14,996 nucleotides of DNA from Tropicimonas sp047971885 (GTDB lineage Bacteria > Pseudomonadota > Alphaproteobacteria > Rhodobacterales > Rhodobacteraceae), in the NCBI RefSeq assembly GCF_047971885.1, contig NZ_JBKEAE010000079.1, positions 1 through 14,996 of the forward strand, read 5' to 3'. Shown here one piece after another: positions 1-6,609 of this stretch. The stretch's first letter is position 1, and each line of letters begins with the position of its first letter. Position numbers and translations under genes: made by a program. The notes below the pieces were generated by a model, which searched no databases, was not told the origin of the DNA, and saw only the letters and a list, made by a program, of their open reading frames with translations.

Positions 1-130
1 CACGTGGCGCGGCTGGGGCAAGATGTTCTGGTTCCGCCATCGCCGCCGCATCGGTCTGGATCCGTCCGAGACCTTCCATCCGGCCATCGACCGCCGCGAG
101 GACCTGATCCGCGCCGCGAGCATCGGTTAG
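1..130 (+). CDS. C-terminal end of an unidentified protein (5' truncated by window edge)
   Basis: Reading from position 2, the sequence is open for 42 codons and stops at TAG 128-130. The codons end almost always in G or C, as in real genes of this window, which supports this frame over the others. The visible tail is basic and aromatic at first (WGKMFWFRHRRR), followed by a stretch containing DPSETFHPAIDRRED. The D-P-x(4)-H-P/S pattern is reminiscent of the C-terminus of DUF2235 alpha/beta-hydrolase-like proteins, but this is a weak recollection-based match on very little sequence. No function is assigned. The gene lies on the same strand as the large lytic protein that starts 119 bp downstream. 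Confidence 0.55.
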   Translation, partial: TWRGWGKMFWFRHRRRIGLDPSETFHPAIDRREDLIRAASIG

Positions 131-148
131 AAGCACCCTTCCCCGCCG

Positions 149-168
149 AATTTCGCTGGCCGGAAATT
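149..168. repeat. Short inverted repeat upstream of the holin/lytic transglycosylase gene
   Basis: AATTTC (149-154) and GAAATT (163-168) are perfect inverted arms separated by 8 bases, in the 119-bp gap between the first gene's stop and the GTG at 250. It could be an operator or part of a weak hairpin after the upstream gene. There is no T-run after it, so a standard intrinsic terminator is not supported. An AATAAT at 193-198 resembles a -10 element, but I see no well-spaced -35 partner. Confidence 0.3.
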
Positions 169-249
169 TGCGCCAATTGTCATCCAGTTAGAAATAATGA
201 CCGGAACGTGTTACGATTGTCGTGTCGTTGTGCAACGGGAGGCGAAGTC

Positions 250-2691
250 GTGAAGATTCCCAATGTCGTTCTCGAAGTTCTCGGAACCTCCGCCCCGACA
301 CTTCTTTCCGCGCTGACGCTTCCGCCGCCGTTCAACATGCTCGCCTCGACCGTGGTTTCCTCGGCGCTCGGGCGGTTCGCCCGCCCGGCAACGAACGGCG
401 TGCCGCCACAGAGCCCGGGCGATACCGCAGGCCCGGCGGCAACCGATACCCGGCCACTGACACCGGCCGAGGTGGTCGCCACGGTGGAGCAGAACGCCGC
501 CAACCCCGATTTCCTCCTCGCGCTCAGATCGGCCGAGAGCGACCTGAAGAAATACGAAATCCAGGCCGGACTGCGGTTTGCCGAACTGCAACTGGAAGAC
601 CGCAGGCGGGCCGGAGATTTCCAGCAGGCCAGCGACATCGGCGGCAAGGCGTTCATGGCGGGCACGGCGCTGGTGGCGATCTCGCTCGTCGGCATGCTGG
701 CGATGATCATCCTGCTACTGTTCGTGGCAATGGGCAGGATTCAGGTCAGCGATGCCAACTCGCCCATGGCTGTCGCCGCCTTCGGCCTTATCGGTACGGC
801 GGTGGGTTTCATCAACGGTATCGCCGGCGCCATCGTCTCGTTCTACTGGGGCAGCAGCCAAAGCTCGAAAGAGAAATCCCTGGCGATGGAAAAGCAGTTC
901 GAGCAATTCGGCGCATCGCTCAGCCGGGCACAGCGCGAGGTTCCGGTGCAACGCGCACCGGCAGTGATCGTTCCGTCGAGCGAGCCCGGCGGCATGCCGA
1001 CGGTGATCACATCCGATGCGGACGGCACGCCGCGCATCGCCGCGGCGGCGATGGCGGCCCCCGCCAGCCCCGCCGCCGCCCATGCCGAGGTTCCGCCGGT
1101 GATCCCGGCCAGCCCGACCCTTGCGGCCGAACTGGTGCCCGACCTGTCGCAGTCCCATTCGAAATTCGCCGACGGAGTCAAATGGGCGCTGGTCGCCAGC
1201 GGCATTTCGGTCGAGGGCGGCTCTCCCGAGCGGACGGGCGGCGCGCCGGCGACGGTAACCCGCATCTGGAACGACTTCGGCGAGCCCTGCCGCTACTGGG
1301 CGCGCAGGTTCGGCGTGCCGGTCGAACTGATCGTGGCCACCATCGCCACCGAAAGCGGCGGCGATCCCGATGCCGAACGCGACGAACCGCAGATCAACGA
1401 CAAGAGCGTCGGGCTGATGCAGACCCTGATCACCACGGCGCGCGCCGCGCTCGACCGGCCGAACCTGTCCGGGCGCGACCTGCGCGATCCCTCGCTGTCG
1501 ATCGAGGCGGGCACCGCCTATATCGCCGCCCAACGCAAAAGCACCCTGTTCGATCCGCCGCTGGTGGCCGCCGCCTACAACGCCGGCTCGCTGCGGCGCG
1601 AGGAGGCCGAGGCGAACCGCTGGCGGCTGGTCTGCTATCCGAAGAACACCGGTCATCACATCGACCGCTTCGTCAGCTGGTTCGGCGATGCGATGCGCGT
1701 CAGCGCCGAACAGGGCTGGAGCGACGGCGGCAGAATCCCGAGCTTTGCCGCCGCCTTCGGCCCGGCAGGGGCCGTCGCCGCCACCCCGGCAGCGGCGGCC
1801 GCCGCCAGCGTCGCGCTATCGCTGCTGCGCAGCTTCGCCCTGCCGCCCATCCCGCTCGGCCAGATCGAGACGAACGGGGCGCTGGTGCGCGAAATCCAGG
1901 CCCGGCTGACTGATCTGGGCTATCTCGACCCGCCGGCGGACGGGCTGTTCCGCAAGACCTCGAACTGGGCCTTCGCCGCTTTCTGTGCCCGCAACGGGAT
2001 CAGCCACGGCGGCACCTTCGCCCGGGTGCAGGCGCAGGCGCTGGTGTCTCCCGCCTCGGCGCTACCCGATATCGCGCCTGTGGAACAATGGCTCGGCAAG
2101 GTGATCGACTACATGCGGCGGCAGGGCTACTGGATCGCCCGTCACCCCGGCTGCCGCAACATCGTCTATCTGGAAGGTGTCGACGAGGACGGCACGCTGA
2201 ATCAGGACCTGCCCGACCGCTTCAACGACCTGCGGCTCGTCTTCTGGCTGGAAGACGACGGTACCTTCCGGCGCCGGGCATGGCAGGCGACGACCGAGCC
2301 CGGCCGCTACTGGACCGAAAACCCGATGGACCCGCGTGGCGCGGCGCGCATCGCCTTTGGTCAGTACGGCGCGTGGCGCGTCGGCATGCACCGCGACGAC
2401 CACGAAGGGCTGGTGCAGGTCAGGAACCTGAAGATTCACCGCGATCTCAACAAGGATTTCAGGCGCACCGACGACAGGACATTCAGCGGTCTTTACGGCA
2501 TCAACCAGCACTGGGGATACGATCGCCCCGAAAGCAGCATAAACCGCGCCAGCGCCGGATGTCTGGTCGGCCGCACGAAAGACGGGCACCGCGAGTTCAT
2601 GGCCGAGATCAAGCAGGACCCGCGGTATCTGAGCAACGACAGCTACACTTTCCTGACCACCATCCTGCCGGGGAACAAGGTACTTCAGTGA
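250..2691 (+). CDS. Multidomain holin-like / lytic transglycosylase / peptidoglycan-binding protein
   Basis: The predicted protein has 813 residues. The GTG at 250 is chosen because GGGAGG lies 7 bases before it (237-242); the frame is open further upstream but would overlap the preceding gene. Domains in order: residues 1-213 resemble the 3TM holin family of phages and gene transfer agents, with a charged stretch, hydrophobic helices at about 136-162 and 173-197, and the family's end motif WGSSQSSKEKS from W200. An Ala/Pro-rich linker runs to about 335. An SLT transglycosylase domain (about 340-480) has catalytic Glu368 in ATESGG, SVGLMQ at 386 and AAYNAGS with Tyr443. An Ala-rich spacer (498-530) precedes a PG_binding_1-like domain (544-605). 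A C-terminal domain (614-813) contains His754 and SAGC with Cys771, an L,D-transpeptidase-like spacing. The likely role is membrane-anchored cleavage or remodelling of peptidoglycan; whether it lyses cells, helps release particles or serves in growth is unknown. No phage genes flank it. Confidence 0.8.
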   Translation: MKIPNVVLEVLGTSAPTLLSALTLPPPFNMLASTVVSSALGRFARPATNGVPPQSPGDTAGPAATDTRPLTPAEVVATVEQNAANPDFLLALRSAESDLKKYEIQAGLRFAELQLEDRRRAGDFQQASDIGGKAFMAGTALVAISLVGMLAMIILLLFVAMGRIQVSDANSPMAVAAFGLIGTAVGFINGIAGAIVSFYWGSSQSSKEKSLAMEKQFEQFGASLSRAQREVPVQRAPAVIVPSSEPGGMPTVITSDADGTPRIAAAAMAAPASPAAAHAEVPPVIPASPTLAAELVPDLSQSHSKFADGVKWALVASGISVEGGSPERTGGAPATVTRIWNDFGEPCRYWARRFGVPVELIVATIATESGGDPDAERDEPQINDKSVGLMQTLITTARAALDRPNLSGRDLRDPSLSIEAGTAYIAAQRKSTLFDPPLVAAAYNAGSLRREEAEANRWRLVCYPKNTGHHIDRFVSWFGDAMRVSAEQGWSDGGRIPSFAAAFGPAGAVAATPAAAAAASVALSLLRSFALPPIPLGQIETNGALVREIQARLTDLGYLDPPADGLFRKTSNWAFAAFCARNGISHGGTFARVQAQALVSPASALPDIAPVEQWLGKVIDYMRRQGYWIARHPGCRNIVYLEGVDEDGTLNQDLPDRFNDLRLVFWLEDDGTFRRRAWQATTEPGRYWTENPMDPRGAARIAFGQYGAWRVGMHRDDHEGLVQVRNLKIHRDLNKDFRRTDDRTFSGLYGINQHWGYDRPESSINRASAGCLVGRTKDGHREFMAEIKQDPRYLSNDSYTFLTTILPGNKVLQ

Positions 2692-2972
2692 GCCGCGGGG
2701 GCGGGTCGGCCGGTGCGGTCCGTCAATGGAAACCGCGGCGCCCGGCCGCGCAGACACCGGCGTGATATGTCAGCCATATGTGTGTGTTCACAGATCCACC
2801 ACCATATATTGACACTGCCGTCAATCTCCCGAATATCTGTTCCCTGCGCATGTGAATTTCCGGTTCACGCAGGTGTGCGGGTGGCAAAGGTTGCCCGGGA
2901 TTGCTGCCTTTTGTTCAATTACCTGAACGCAGGGTACAGGGACGCAAGACAGAACTGATGGGGGAGGATGCG
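2692..2972 (+). promoter_or_regulatory. 281-bp intergenic leader with candidate promoter/operator for the Nudix gene
   Basis: This gap is clearly AT-richer than the genes, especially 2763-2842 and 2901-2930. It holds a perfect TTGACA (2809-2814) that could be a -35 hexamer; the -10 side is poor (TATCTG at 2834-2839 or GAATAT at 2831-2836). The -35 sits inside the inverted repeat ATTGAC (2808-2813) / GTCAAT (2820-2825). Further small inverted repeats are ATATG/CATAT (2765-2769, 2775-2779), GTGAA/TTCAC (2852-2856, 2864-2868) and GTTCA/TGAAC (2913-2917, 2924-2928). No credible open reading frame or RNA gene was recognised in it. Confidence 0.4.
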
Positions 2973-3446
2973 ATGAAGCTTGAGGATGGCTCCGAGCCCG
3001 ACAGGAAAACAGACAAGGCCGAGGATGCAAGACGCAGCCAGTACGGCGCGCTGTGCTACCGGATGATGCACGGCGAACCGCAGGTGCTGCTGATCACCTC
3101 GCGCACGCGGCGGCGCTGGATCATCCCCAAGGGTTGGCCGATGAAGGATATCTCCTCCGCCGAAACCGCCCGGACCGAAGCCTGGGAAGAGGGCGGCGTG
3201 CGCGGCAAGGTGATCGACAGGTGCATCGGCTTTTTCAGCTACGTCAAGCAGGGCGATGGCGACGGACCCGACCAGCCATGCATGGTTTCGGTTTTTCCGC
3301 TGAAGGTGAAATCGCTCGCTGGCAGGTATCCCGAACACAAGCAGCGCAAGCGCAAGTGGTTCTCGCCCAAACAGGCGTCGAAAAAGGTCGCGGAACCCGA
3401 ACTGCGGACGCTCCTGCGCGAGGTCGACCTGCGCAAGCTCGGCTGA
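2973..3446 (+). CDS. Nudix hydrolase
   Basis: A 157-residue protein of the Nudix superfamily, whose members hydrolyse a nucleoside diphosphate (or diphosphoinositol) linked to another group, using Mg2+. The Nudix box lies at residues 54-76: G54-W-P-M, then E69, and E72-E73-G-G-V, giving the metal-binding glutamates. The canonical first Glu (position 60) is Ile and the Arg of REUxEE is Thr68, as can happen in the GWPM-type proteobacterial branch; W49-I-I-P-K-G just before the box is also typical. The start at ATG 2973 is chosen because GGGGAGG (2961-2967) lies 5 bases upstream; an in-frame ATG at 2958 has no good ribosome site. It is probably cytoplasmic, having no signal peptide. The substrate cannot be read from the sequence. 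DUF1178 follows 83 bp downstream on the same strand. Confidence 0.9.
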   Translation: MKLEDGSEPDRKTDKAEDARRSQYGALCYRMMHGEPQVLLITSRTRRRWIIPKGWPMKDISSAETARTEAWEEGGVRGKVIDRCIGFFSYVKQGDGDGPDQPCMVSVFPLKVKSLAGRYPEHKQRKRKWFSPKQASKKVAEPELRTLLREVDLRKLG

Positions 3447-3481
3447 GCGCGGCGCCATCGCAACGGCCGGGCCGGCAAGCC

Positions 3482-3508
3482 GCACCGGGCACTTTGAATC
3501 GCCGGTGC
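3482..3508. repeat. Inverted repeat between the Nudix and DUF1178 genes
   Basis: GCACCGG (3482-3488) and CCGGTGC (3502-3508) are perfect 7-bp arms around a 13-base loop. The element lies 21 bp before the DUF1178 start. It could be a hairpin attenuating read-through from the Nudix gene or an operator. There is no T-tract, so it is not a clear terminator. Confidence 0.3.
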
Positions 3509-3529
3509 CAGCGATTACATGTTGTCGGA

Positions 3530-3964
3530 ATGATCAAGTACAGCCTCATATGCGCCAACGAGCACCGTTTCGACAGCTGGTTCGCCTCGGCCGGCGCCTT
3601 CGAGACGCTCAGGGCCGGCGGCATGGTGGCCTGTGCCGTCTGCGGCTCGGCCGATGTCAGGAAGGCTGTGATGGCGCCCAGCGTGCAATCGGGCGACACG
3701 CCGGCGCCATCGGCCCCGGGACGGCCGCTGTCGGCGCCGGCCTCGCCCGCCGAACAGGCACTGGCCGAACTGCGCCGCAGGATCGAGACCCACAGCGATT
3801 ATGTGGGGAACAACTTCGCCCGCGAGGCGCGGGCCATCCACGACGGCGAGGCGCCCGAACGCTCGATCCATGGCGAAGCCAACATGCAGGAGGCCCGGAG
3901 CCTGATCGAGGATGGCATTCCGGTGCTGCCGCTGCCCTTCAACCCGCGCCGCAAGTCGAGCTGA
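3530..3964 (+). CDS. DUF1178 family zinc-ribbon-like protein
   Basis: A 144-residue protein matching the DUF1178 family, common in alpha- and betaproteobacteria and of unknown function. The N-terminus has the family pattern: a Cys at residue 8, E11-H12-x-F-D-S-W-F, then C35-x2-C38, which together look like a zinc-binding ribbon. A Pro/Ala-rich variable stretch (about 50-72) follows, and then the conserved C-terminal half with YVGNNFAREARAIHDGEAPER and a short GEA motif. The start ATG at 3530 has only a weak GTCGGA-like ribosome site, but the family N-terminus (M-I-K-Y-x-L-x-C) begins exactly here. It ends 18 bp from the stop of the convergent permease gene. No role is proposed beyond possible metal binding. 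Confidence 0.88.
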   Translation: MIKYSLICANEHRFDSWFASAGAFETLRAGGMVACAVCGSADVRKAVMAPSVQSGDTPAPSAPGRPLSAPASPAEQALAELRRRIETHSDYVGNNFAREARAIHDGEAPERSIHGEANMQEARSLIEDGIPVLPLPFNPRRKSS

Positions 3965-3982
3965 CTTTCGTGCAGTTCCGGC

Positions 3983-4906
3983 TCATCTCGGCCGCGACCG
4001 TAGCGCCCCGAGGCGTGCTTCGCGCAGCGAGATATAGACAACCGCCCCCGCGATCAGGACGCCACCCAGAATGACCCAGTTGTCGATCGGCTCGCCGAAC
4101 AGCCACAGCCCCATCAGGCTCGCCCAGAGCAATTGCAGGAAAGTGACCGGCTTGGTCACGGCCATGGGCGCGGCGCGAAAGGCCAGTGTCATCGCGTAAT
4201 GGCCGGCTGTGGCGAACCCCGCCACCACCATGAGCCAGCCCAGATCGGCCCACCCGGGCATCACCCAGACGGCTGCGGCGAAGGGGGCGAGCACGATGGT
4301 CACGCAGAGCGACATCATGCCGACCACCACCTGCGGGCTGGCCTCGCCCGTCATCCGCTTGGCGATCAGGTACGAGCCGGCAAACAGCAGCGCTGTCGCA
4401 ATCATGGCCAGATGGCCGGCATCGAGCGCGCGCACCCCGGGCCGCAGGATCACCAGCGCGCCGAGGAACGCCACCCCGATCGCCGCCAGCCGCCGGGCCG
4501 CCAGCGGCTCGCCCAGAAACAGCGCCGCACCGAGCGTGATGTAGATCGGCGACAGATAGTTCATCGCCGTGACCTCGGCGATGGTGATCCGCGTCATCGC
4601 GTAGAACCAGAAGATTACCCCGGCCCCCTGCACCACCCCGCGCAGCCCGAACAGCGCAAGCGCCCGCCGCGACAGCCGCGCATGGCGGAAGGCGGGGATC
4701 ATCGGGATCAGAAAGACCAGCCCCAGCAGATAGCGCAGGAACGCCGCCTCGGCCGCCGGCACCCGCCCGCCCAGGTGTTTGACCGTCGCCTGCACCCCGA
4801 CAAAGCACAGGCCGGTCAGCACCATCCACAGCACGCCGGCAAGCGGGCGCTCCTCGGGTTGCGCGGGCAGGTTTGCCCGGTCGGAAAGGTGCGGAACAGG
4901 GGGCAT
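3983..4906 (-). CDS. DMT superfamily permease with two EamA domains
   Basis: A 307-residue hydrophobic protein, the usual size for ten-helix drug/metabolite transporters. Two EamA repeats are visible: the first (about residues 22-155) ends in the typical MNYLSPIYITLGAALFLGEP helix pair, and the second carries VTFLQLLWASLMGLWLFGEP, the matching repeat motif. Such proteins in the inner membrane export or import small metabolites, and the substrate is not predictable from sequence. The ATG at 4906 fits family length although its ribosome site is poor; a GTG at 4990 in frame would extend it and overlap the exporter gene. It begins 50 bp after the LysE-type exporter on the same strand, so the two are plausibly co-transcribed, which hints at a shared export theme (inference only). 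Confidence 0.87.
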   Translation of the reverse strand: MPPVPHLSDRANLPAQPEERPLAGVLWMVLTGLCFVGVQATVKHLGGRVPAAEAAFLRYLLGLVFLIPMIPAFRHARLSRRALALFGLRGVVQGAGVIFWFYAMTRITIAEVTAMNYLSPIYITLGAALFLGEPLAARRLAAIGVAFLGALVILRPGVRALDAGHLAMIATALLFAGSYLIAKRMTGEASPQVVVGMMSLCVTIVLAPFAAAVWVMPGWADLGWLMVVAGFATAGHYAMTLAFRAAPMAVTKPVTFLQLLWASLMGLWLFGEPIDNWVILGGVLIAGAVVYISLREARLGALRSRPR

Positions 4907-4956
4907 GGGGGCGACAGAACGCCATCCGCCGCGCGGTTGCAATGGCGCATCGGGGC

Positions 4957-5559
4957 TCAGCCCGAGATCAACCCCGCGGCGATGCTCCACATCACGCAGG
5001 CAATGATCAGGTCGAGCACCCGCCAGGCGCCGGGCCGGGCAAAGAGCGGCGTCAGCCAGCGGGCGCCAAAGCCGAGGGCGAAGAAAAAGCTGAACGAGGC
5101 CGTGATCGCCCCTGCGGCGAAGCCTGGGCGCGCATCGGGAAAGCCGGCCGAGATCGAGCCGATCAGCGCAACCGTATCGAGGTAGACATGCGGGTTGAGC
5201 CAGGTCAGCGCCAGACAGGTCGCAAGCACCGCGCCGAGGCTGCGTGCCTCGTCACGCGCCGCGCCGAGCGTACCGCCGCCGCGCCAGGCGCTGCGCAGGG
5301 CAAGTGCGCCGTAGACGAGCAGGAATGCCGCTCCGCCCCAGCGCATCAGCGGCACCAGCGCCGGCATAACCCCGGACAGCGCGGCAAAGGCAAAGACCCC
5401 CGCCAGTATCAGTAGCGCGTCCGATACCGAACAGGCCAGAACCACCGGCACCACGTGTTCGCGCCTGAGACCCTGCCGCAGGACAAAGGCGTTCTGCGCC
5501 CCGATCGCCAGGATCAGCGAAAACCCCAGCAGATAACCCTGTACCATCGCATCGACCAT
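4957..5559 (-). CDS. LysE/ArgO family amino-acid exporter
   Basis: A 200-residue membrane protein of the LysE/ArgO branch of the LysE superfamily, whose members export basic amino acids (arginine, lysine) across the inner membrane. Diagnostic segments are the N-terminal GFSLILAIGAQNAFVLRQGL helix (residues 12-31) and TWLNPHVYLDT (119-129). About six hydrophobic segments can be traced. The start at 5559 has GGAGG (5567-5571 on this strand) 7 bases upstream, a strong ribosome site. The gene is divergent from an ArgP-type LysR regulator, the same arrangement known for lysE-lysG in Corynebacterium; ArgP controls argO in E. coli. It is therefore probably induced through that regulator when basic amino acids are in excess. 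Exact substrate is inferred, not shown. Confidence 0.9.
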   Translation of the reverse strand: MVDAMVQGYLLGFSLILAIGAQNAFVLRQGLRREHVVPVVLACSVSDALLILAGVFAFAALSGVMPALVPLMRWGGAAFLLVYGALALRSAWRGGGTLGAARDEARSLGAVLATCLALTWLNPHVYLDTVALIGSISAGFPDARPGFAAGAITASFSFFFALGFGARWLTPLFARPGAWRVLDLIIACVMWSIAAGLISG

Positions 5560-5613
5560 CCGCCCGCCTCCGCCTTCGTCCCGGCCTTTTCATCAGCCTT
5601 GCCGATAACGCAG

Positions 5614-5649
5614 CGGATGAGGTAAAACCAATTCATGTTTCTTCATCCG
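5614..5649. promoter_or_regulatory. Candidate divergent operator between exporter and ArgP-type regulator
   Basis: CGGATGA (5614-5620) and TCATCCG (5643-5649) form a perfect 7-bp inverted repeat with 22 bases between the arms, inside the 98-bp gap separating the two divergent genes. The right arm ends 8 bases before the regulator's ATG. LysR regulators commonly bind dyads in such gaps and both repress themselves and activate the neighbour. Binding here is an inference, and the arms do not show a clear T-N11-A box. No convincing -35/-10 pair was identified on either strand. Confidence 0.4.
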
Positions 5650-5657
5650 ATTTAGGT

Positions 5658-6587
5658 ATGCTTAATCTTGATACGGCACAGTTAGCCGCCCTTGGTGAGG
5701 TCATCCGTACCGGCAGTTTCGAACGCGCCGCAGCGGCGCTCGGCATTACACCGTCCGCCGTATCGCAACGCATCCGCCAGTTGGAAGAGCGCCTGGGAAC
5801 GGTGGTGATCCGTCGCGGCGCGCCCTGCACCGGAACCGACACCGGCATGCGCCTGTTCCGGCACGCAGAAACCGTGGCGATGATGGAACATTCGCTGATG
5901 GCCGACCTTGGCGCCACCAGAGGCGAGCGCCTGTCGCTGCGCATCGCGACCAATGCGGACAGCCTCGCCACCTGGTTTCTGCCGGCGCTTTCTGCGGCGC
6001 AAGCGGACGATCCGGGCGTCGGCTTCGATCTGATCCTCGACGATCAGGATCATTCCGCCGACTGGCTGCGCCGGGGCGAGGTGACGGCCGCCGTCACCGC
6101 CCATGCCGAACCGGTGCAGGGATGCGACAGCACGGCGCTCGGCGCGCTGCGCTACATCGCCACCGCAAGCCCGGCCTTCGCGGAGCGGCATTTTCCCCAG
6201 GGCGTCACGGCGGATGCGCTCCGCACCGCGCCGGCGTTGATCTTCAACCGCAAGGATGCCCTGCAAGAGCGCTGGATCGCTGAGAAAACCGGCCTGCCGC
6301 TGGTGGTGCCTACCCATTTCCTGCCGGCCTCGCAGGCCTTTGTCGATGCGGCGCTTCTGGGGCTTGGCTGGGGGATGAACCCCGAGGTGCTGGTGCGGGC
6401 GCATCTTGCCACGGGCCGGCTTGTCGCGCTCGATCCGGCGCTGCCGCTGGATACGCCGCTCTACTGGCAGTCGAGCCGCGCCACGCGCGCCGCGCTGACC
6501 CCGCTGACGCGCGCCGTCCGGGAGGCCGCGCGGCACTACCTGCTGCAACCCGGGACGAAAGAGGGCGCCGGGGCGGACGCGCCGTAA
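5658..6587 (+). CDS. argP: LysR family transcriptional regulator, ArgP/LysG type
   Basis: A 309-residue LysR-type regulator. The winged helix-turn-helix occupies about residues 4-60, with FERAAAALGITPSAVSQRIRQLE as the recognition region (21-43). This matches the ArgP/IciA/LysG subgroup, whose version has SAVSQRI rather than the commoner AVSxQI. The rest is a periplasmic-binding-protein-like effector domain containing DDQDHSADWLRRGEV and GWGMNPE, both typical of ArgP. ArgP senses lysine/arginine and drives exporter transcription; here the divergent LysE/ArgO gene is the obvious target. The start at ATG 5658 has a weak ribosome site (TTTAGG), consistent with the low expression usual for regulators. 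A short C-terminal tail (from about 296) is not part of the family core. Confidence 0.88.
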   Translation: MLNLDTAQLAALGEVIRTGSFERAAAALGITPSAVSQRIRQLEERLGTVVIRRGAPCTGTDTGMRLFRHAETVAMMEHSLMADLGATRGERLSLRIATNADSLATWFLPALSAAQADDPGVGFDLILDDQDHSADWLRRGEVTAAVTAHAEPVQGCDSTALGALRYIATASPAFAERHFPQGVTADALRTAPALIFNRKDALQERWIAEKTGLPLVVPTHFLPASQAFVDAALLGLGWGMNPEVLVRAHLATGRLVALDPALPLDTPLYWQSSRATRAALTPLTRAVREAARHYLLQPGTKEGAGADAP

Positions 6588-6609
6588 CCGGCGCGCGCCC
6601 GGGGCCGGG

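Noticed and set aside
4..249. Upstream in-frame extension of the holin/transglycosylase gene by 82 residues
   Set aside because: It overlaps the better-supported end of the preceding gene in another frame, its residues look like out-of-frame GC-rich translation, and GTG 250 has a strong ribosome site.
715..1659. Open frame of 314 codons on the - strand inside the large lytic gene
   Set aside because: Antisense shadow with Arg/Gly/Ala-rich composition; the + strand encodes coherent holin and SLT motifs.
250..2691. Prophage or gene transfer agent cluster around the holin-like gene
   Set aside because: Only this one gene has phage-type features; neighbours are ordinary chromosomal families and no integrase, attachment site or structural genes are visible.
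4133..5185. Open frame of 350 codons on the + strand across the permease and exporter genes
   Set aside because: Antisense of two clear membrane-protein genes; the translation is His/Arg/Gln-rich low-complexity with no ribosome site or family resemblance.
6588..6609. Terminator between argP and yebC
   Set aside because: The 22-bp gap is GC-rich with possible short CCGGC/GCCGG pairing but no T-run on either strand, so it was not called.
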